A stretch of DNA of 27,093 nt from a virus, in the IMG/VR virus record IMGVR_UViG_3300035698_007521, positions 1 to 27,093 of that record; one strand, given 5' to 3'. Position numbers and translations under genes: made by a program. The stretch's first letter is position 1; the number at the start of each line of letters is the position of its first letter. Shown here piece by piece: positions 27,080 to 27,093 of the stretch. The notes below the pieces were generated by a model, which was not told the DNA's origin, did not search any database, and saw only the letters and a program-made list of their open reading frames with translations.

Positions 27080-27093
27080 CTACTTCGTATTGC

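Noticed and set aside
1-27093. tRNA genes, rRNA, CRISPR arrays, insertion sequences or an integrase/attachment site
   Set aside because: No cloverleaf-like segments fit the few intergenic gaps, no regularly spaced repeats occur, and no transposase or integrase is encoded here.

Overview
The window is a gene-dense, AT-rich stretch of a tailed bacteriophage genome (Caudoviricetes, probably virulent). The evidence is the packing (most stop and start codons overlap by 1-4 nt), a lysis-type cluster next to a long replication/recombination operon, and phage-type families: a class II ribonucleotide reductase with an intein, a RecA/UvsX-like recombinase, a gp32-like ssDNA-binding protein, a Pif1/Dda-like helicase, a clamp-loader ATPase, an SbcCD-type nuclease, an Rnl1-like RNA ligase and a free-standing homing endonuclease. 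The host cannot be read from the sequence. Start sites carry strong GGAG-type ribosome binding sites and at least one consensus sigma-70 promoter is present, so host RNA polymerase probably transcribes the minus-strand operon.

Layout. Bases 1-1473 (plus strand): the end of a small putative lipoprotein gene, a class 3 lipase-like protein, a coiled-coil protein with a C-terminal membrane anchor, and a holin-like membrane protein. This looks like a lysis or late cluster. A bidirectional hairpin terminator at about 1461-1496 separates it from the rest, which is all on the minus strand and is read from about 27 kb down to 1.5 kb. In transcription order: 27.1-23.2 kb holds small unknown genes, a metallophosphoesterase, an RNA ligase and a DUF1599-like protein. 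23.2-20.2 kb holds the clamp-loader ATPase and helicase. 20.2-16.3 kb holds small proteins, a deoxyribosyltransferase-like enzyme, a possible recombination mediator, the ssDNA-binding protein and the recombinase. 16.3-15.0 kb holds a PD-(D/E)XK nuclease and a small P-loop protein. 15.0-12.1 kb is the reductase with its intein. 12.1-11.4 kb is a protein resembling the C-terminal part of SU10-type major capsid proteins, an odd find in this operon. 11.4-6.4 kb holds small Cys-rich, membrane and zinc-ribbon proteins plus a transglutaminase-like protein. 6.4-1.5 kb is an SbcCD-like module whose SbcC/Rad50 ATPase is in pieces: an N-terminal half ending at a zinc-hook CxxC, then an HNH endonuclease gene, SbcD, three tiny genes, a coiled-coil fragment and the C-terminal ATPase half.

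How it works together. Recombinase, ssDNA-binding protein, possible mediator, helicase, SbcCD-like nuclease and resolvase-like nuclease form a T4-like recombination-dependent replication set. The reductase supplies deoxynucleotides. The DNA polymerase, sliding clamp and primase/replicative helicase are not in the window. Eight short genes (38-58 codons) were found by reading the strands directly (2978-3154, 6394-6564, 7458-7574, 8275-8445, 8704-8850, 15439-15612, 23549-23716 and the partial gene at 3-104). The most notable signals are the split Rad50-like ATPase, a series of TTGACA-type promoters embedded in minus-strand coding sequence, the capsid-like gene with a possible non-standard ATT start, a 33-bp direct repeat that copies a gene start, and the lipase in the lysis-type cluster.
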